Origin: Burkholderiales bacterium RIFCSPHIGHO2_12_FULL_69_20
GTDB lineage: Bacteria > Pseudomonadota > Gammaproteobacteria > Burkholderiales > Burkholderiaceae_C
Assembly: GCA_001770815.1 (NCBI GenBank)
Contig: MESD01000028.1
Coordinates: 1 to 35,588 of the forward strand
Reading direction: 5' to 3'
Length of the DNA: 35,588 bases
Both the position numbers and the translations under genes were made by a program. Below the pieces are notes generated by a model. That model worked only from the letters and a program-made list of their open reading frames with translations. It had not been told where the DNA came from and did no database searches. The first letter of the stretch is position 1. Every line of letters begins with the position of its first letter. This document shows positions 33,833-35,588 of this stretch, in pieces.

Positions 33833-35086
33833 TCACGCTTGCGGGCTTGGCTTGCGATTCAGGATGGCGCGTGGGATCAGCACCCGCTCGGCCATTGCGC
33901 GAACGGACTTGTCCGCGTGCGCCAGACCCAGGCTGCGCGCAGCCACCAGGACTTGCCCGGCCACCGTCTGCAGATAGAACCAGTCTTGCATCTGCGCCGG
34001 CCCCAGGCCCCCGGGCTGGGCCGCCGCGGCCTCTTCGTAATAGGCGCGCAGATCGTCGCAAACCTGTTTCAGCGACTGCCCCAGGGCTTGCTCGGGTCGA
34101 AAGTTGTCAGGCGGCTGGTTTGCCGCAAATCCACACAGGAACGCACCGGCCTGCTCGGGCGTGAGCCCGCTGAGCCCGACGCTGGAGCCGCCTCGGCGGC
34201 GCACGGTCAGATCGTGCCAGGGACGCAGCTCGTCGATCTCGTCGGCCAGCGCTGCCGCCAAGGCAACGCCGGGCACGGCCGTCTGGCGGGGGCGCGCAAA
34301 GTTCACCGGGCATGCGTCCCCGTGCCCGTCATCGGCGGCGGTGTCAGCCGTTGGTGCGTCCAGTGCAAAGTCGCGCAGGACCGGGCCCTGCTCGGCCTCG
34401 AACAGTGCCAGCAGGGCCCGCAACACCTGGCGTTGAAACGCCGCATCGTTGGGCGCGCCCAGCGGGCGACCCAGCATGAAGGGCACCCACAGCGCACGGG
34501 GTGGTTGCATGACCTCGGAATGCTCGCGCACCAGGCTGATGCTGGCGGTGGCGATGCCGCCTTCTTCCAGGTAGTGACCGACCGCGCTCACGGCGCAGGT
34601 GCAATTCGGTCAGACCGGAATCAGGATCGCTGCGTCCACCTGGTCGCGTGCCAGCAGGCCGGCCAGCTCCCGGGCCTTGGGCTCGAACTGGGTCGGCGGA
34701 AACGGCGCGCCCATGAATGAATAGTGGTAGTCGGCCACCGACCCGATGCTGCCGTCGGCGGCCAGTTCGTTCAGCCGGTCGAGCGGAAACACCAGGTTGG
34801 GGTCTTGCCGAAAGCCCGACCGGTCGAAGTTCACCGAGATGTGGCCCATCACCAGGCTGGCGCTGGGCGTGTCCGCCGGGATCACGCGGTACTCGGTGGC
34901 GGTGGCGCCGCCGCCGAAGGGGCGGTCGTCGCGCCGGTGCAAACCGGCCGTGCTGATCAAGGCGACCCGGCGCTGGCTCAGCGCGGGGCCGCCCACCCAG
35001 GGCCGGCCCTCGAGCCGGGGGGCCTGGTCACGCAGATGCAGCAGATGTTCTCGCTCCCATTCCGGAAGGTCCGCCAGTCTGGCCAT
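33833..35086 (-). CDS. GrdB/PrdB-family selenoprotein with in-frame TGA (selenocysteine)
   Basis: Probable 417-residue protein of the glycine/sarcosine/betaine reductase selenoprotein B family. The reading frame from ATG 35086 (AAAGGAG about 6 bases upstream) meets a single TGA at codon 159 (34612-34610) and then continues in the same frame for 258 codons. Around the TGA it reads DAAILIPV-U-PNCTC. Homologues have Cys or selenocysteine followed by P-x-C at this place, with the same flanks: a hydrophobic strand before, and LEEGGIATASISLVREH and PPRALWVPFMLGRPLG after. A SECIS-like hairpin directly follows the TGA. Substrate is unknown; in clostridia the family reduces glycine, betaine or proline, but proteobacterial members lack the partner subunits. 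Partner genes grdA/C/D and selABC are not in the window. Read as a plain stop, it would give two unlikely half-proteins. Confidence 0.85.
34575..34612 (-). promoter_or_regulatory. SECIS-like element at the in-frame TGA
   Basis: In the mRNA: UGACCG pairs with CGGUCA (34580-34575), enclosing a 6-base bulge, then ACC-U-GCGC pairs with GCGC-GGU across the loop CGUGA (34592-34588). The bulged U follows 3 bp of the upper stem, 12 bases after the first base of the UGA. This is the same topology as the E. coli fdhF SECIS, where a bulged U also interrupts the upper stem after 3 bp. The apical loop differs from the E. coli GGUCU. Confidence 0.7.
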
Positions 35087-35157
35087 GTCTGCTCCTTTTG
35101 CGGTGGATGTGTTGACCGATGGGCGCGCTTATACCGCACACGGCTCGGTCCTGCGGC

Positions 35158-35181
35158 GGCGCTGGCATTGAAACCAGCGCC
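35158..35181. terminator. Hairpin downstream of the small repeat protein
   Basis: 8-bp perfect stem GGCGCTGG/CCAGCGCC with an 8-base loop, between the stop of the 35199-35546 gene and the selenoprotein start. No T-run. Confidence 0.45.
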
Positions 35182-35198
35182 TGATCCGACGGGCGCGC

Positions 35199-35546
35199 TC
35201 AATGCGACAGGGCGCCGATCTGCAGGCCGGCAGCGCGGCGGTGGGCCTGCACCGAGGGCCACACGCGGGCTTCGCCCCAGTGCACCTGCTCGCCGTTGGC
35301 AAGGGCGGCCAGCACCTCGGCGCGCACCTCGGCGCGCACGCGCCGCGAACTGGCCACTGGCTGGATGGCCGTGTAGGCCTCGCCCCAGTTCAGCTGATCA
35401 CCCCGCGCCAGCGCCGCGGTGACCTCGGCGCTCACCTCGGCGCGGGACTTGGTGGACTTGAAGCTGTCGTTGAACCGGGTGGCCTCCTGCGCCAGCGTCA
35501 AGGTGCTGACAACGGCGAGGGCGACGATGGTGATGACGGTCTTCAT
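35199..35546 (-). CDS. Small secreted protein with two tandem repeats (DUF4148-like)
   Basis: A 115-residue protein with a signal peptide (about residues 1-19, ending LTLAQ). Two copies of one motif follow: SRAEVSAEVTAALARGDQLN with WGEAY, and VRAEVRAEVLAALANGEQVH with WGEAR. Such short RAEV-x-AE repeat proteins are abundant in Burkholderiales and often annotated DUF4148; no function is known to me. AAGGAAG lies about 5 bases before the ATG. Confidence 0.72.
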   Translation of the reverse strand: MKTVITIVALAVVSTLTLAQEATRFNDSFKSTKSRAEVSAEVTAALARGDQLNWGEAYTAIQPVASSRRVRAEVRAEVLAALANGEQVHWGEARVWPSVQAHRRAAGLQIGALSH

Positions 35547-35588
35547 GGTGCTTCCTTTCGGGCGGGCAGTTGGGCCAACTCGGCCCGG

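Noticed and set aside
34591..34591. Independent gene starting at GTG 34591, downstream of the TGA
   Set aside because: No ribosome binding site. The frame is continuous with the upstream half, and homologous sequence spans the TGA; selenocysteine reading explains it better.

Overview
The window is GC-rich DNA with tightly packed genes, many joined by 4-base ATGA or GTGA overlaps. Protein families, codon use and several PEP-CTERM sorting signals suggest a betaproteobacterium of the order Burkholderiales (Rubrivivax, Leptothrix or Roseateles type). This placement is inference from gene content, since no rRNA or tRNA gene is visible.

Layout. (1) 1-8009, minus strand: an eight-gene cluster in the order gspG, gspF, gspE, pilM/gspL-like, pilN-like, pilO/gspM-like, pilP-like, secretin. 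It is a hybrid of type II secretion and type IV pilus parts; the secretin runs off the left edge. (2) 8035-9402: a ZntB-type metal transporter and a small unknown protein. (3) 9449-13787: a secreted glycerophosphodiester phosphodiesterase with a PEP-CTERM tail, a PEP-CTERM protein of unknown function and a Tat-exported PhoX alkaline phosphatase. (4) 13859-22871: lipid genes, namely a phosphatidylserine decarboxylase homologue, a membrane-anchored class III aminotransferase, an Mpo1-like membrane protein, a GT4 glycosyltransferase, an LplT-type lysophospholipid transporter, a PlcP-type metallophosphoesterase and an unusual pyruvate-kinase-like protein. (5) 22963-29125, minus strand: a secreted metallophosphatase, a PEP-CTERM protein, a 5'-nucleotidase, another PEP-CTERM protein and a PEP-CTERM-tagged endonuclease/exonuclease/phosphatase. 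(6) 29490-35546: an AhpD-like protein, a minimal mercury operon (merR divergent from merTPA) with a textbook MerR operator, a truncated patatin gene, a GrdB-family gene with an in-frame TGA, and a small secreted repeat protein.

How the genes work together. Regions 3 to 5 read as one phosphate-limitation island. Secreted enzymes take phosphate from nucleic acids, nucleotides, glycerophosphodiesters and phosphoesters. PlcP plus the glycosyltransferase can replace membrane phospholipids with glycolipids. Five intergenic sites carry two GTCA-type heptamers spaced 11 bp apart, the geometry of a PhoB box, and each points into a gene of the island. Three are good matches and two are weak. Several of the secreted proteins end in PEP-CTERM signals, suggesting phosphate scavenging displayed in the exopolysaccharide or outer-membrane layer.

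The second highlight is 33833-35086. One continuous frame of the glycine/sarcosine/betaine reductase selenoprotein B family is interrupted only by a TGA at the expected redox position. A SECIS-like hairpin with a bulged U follows directly, so it is probably a true selenoprotein gene that automated annotation would split in two.
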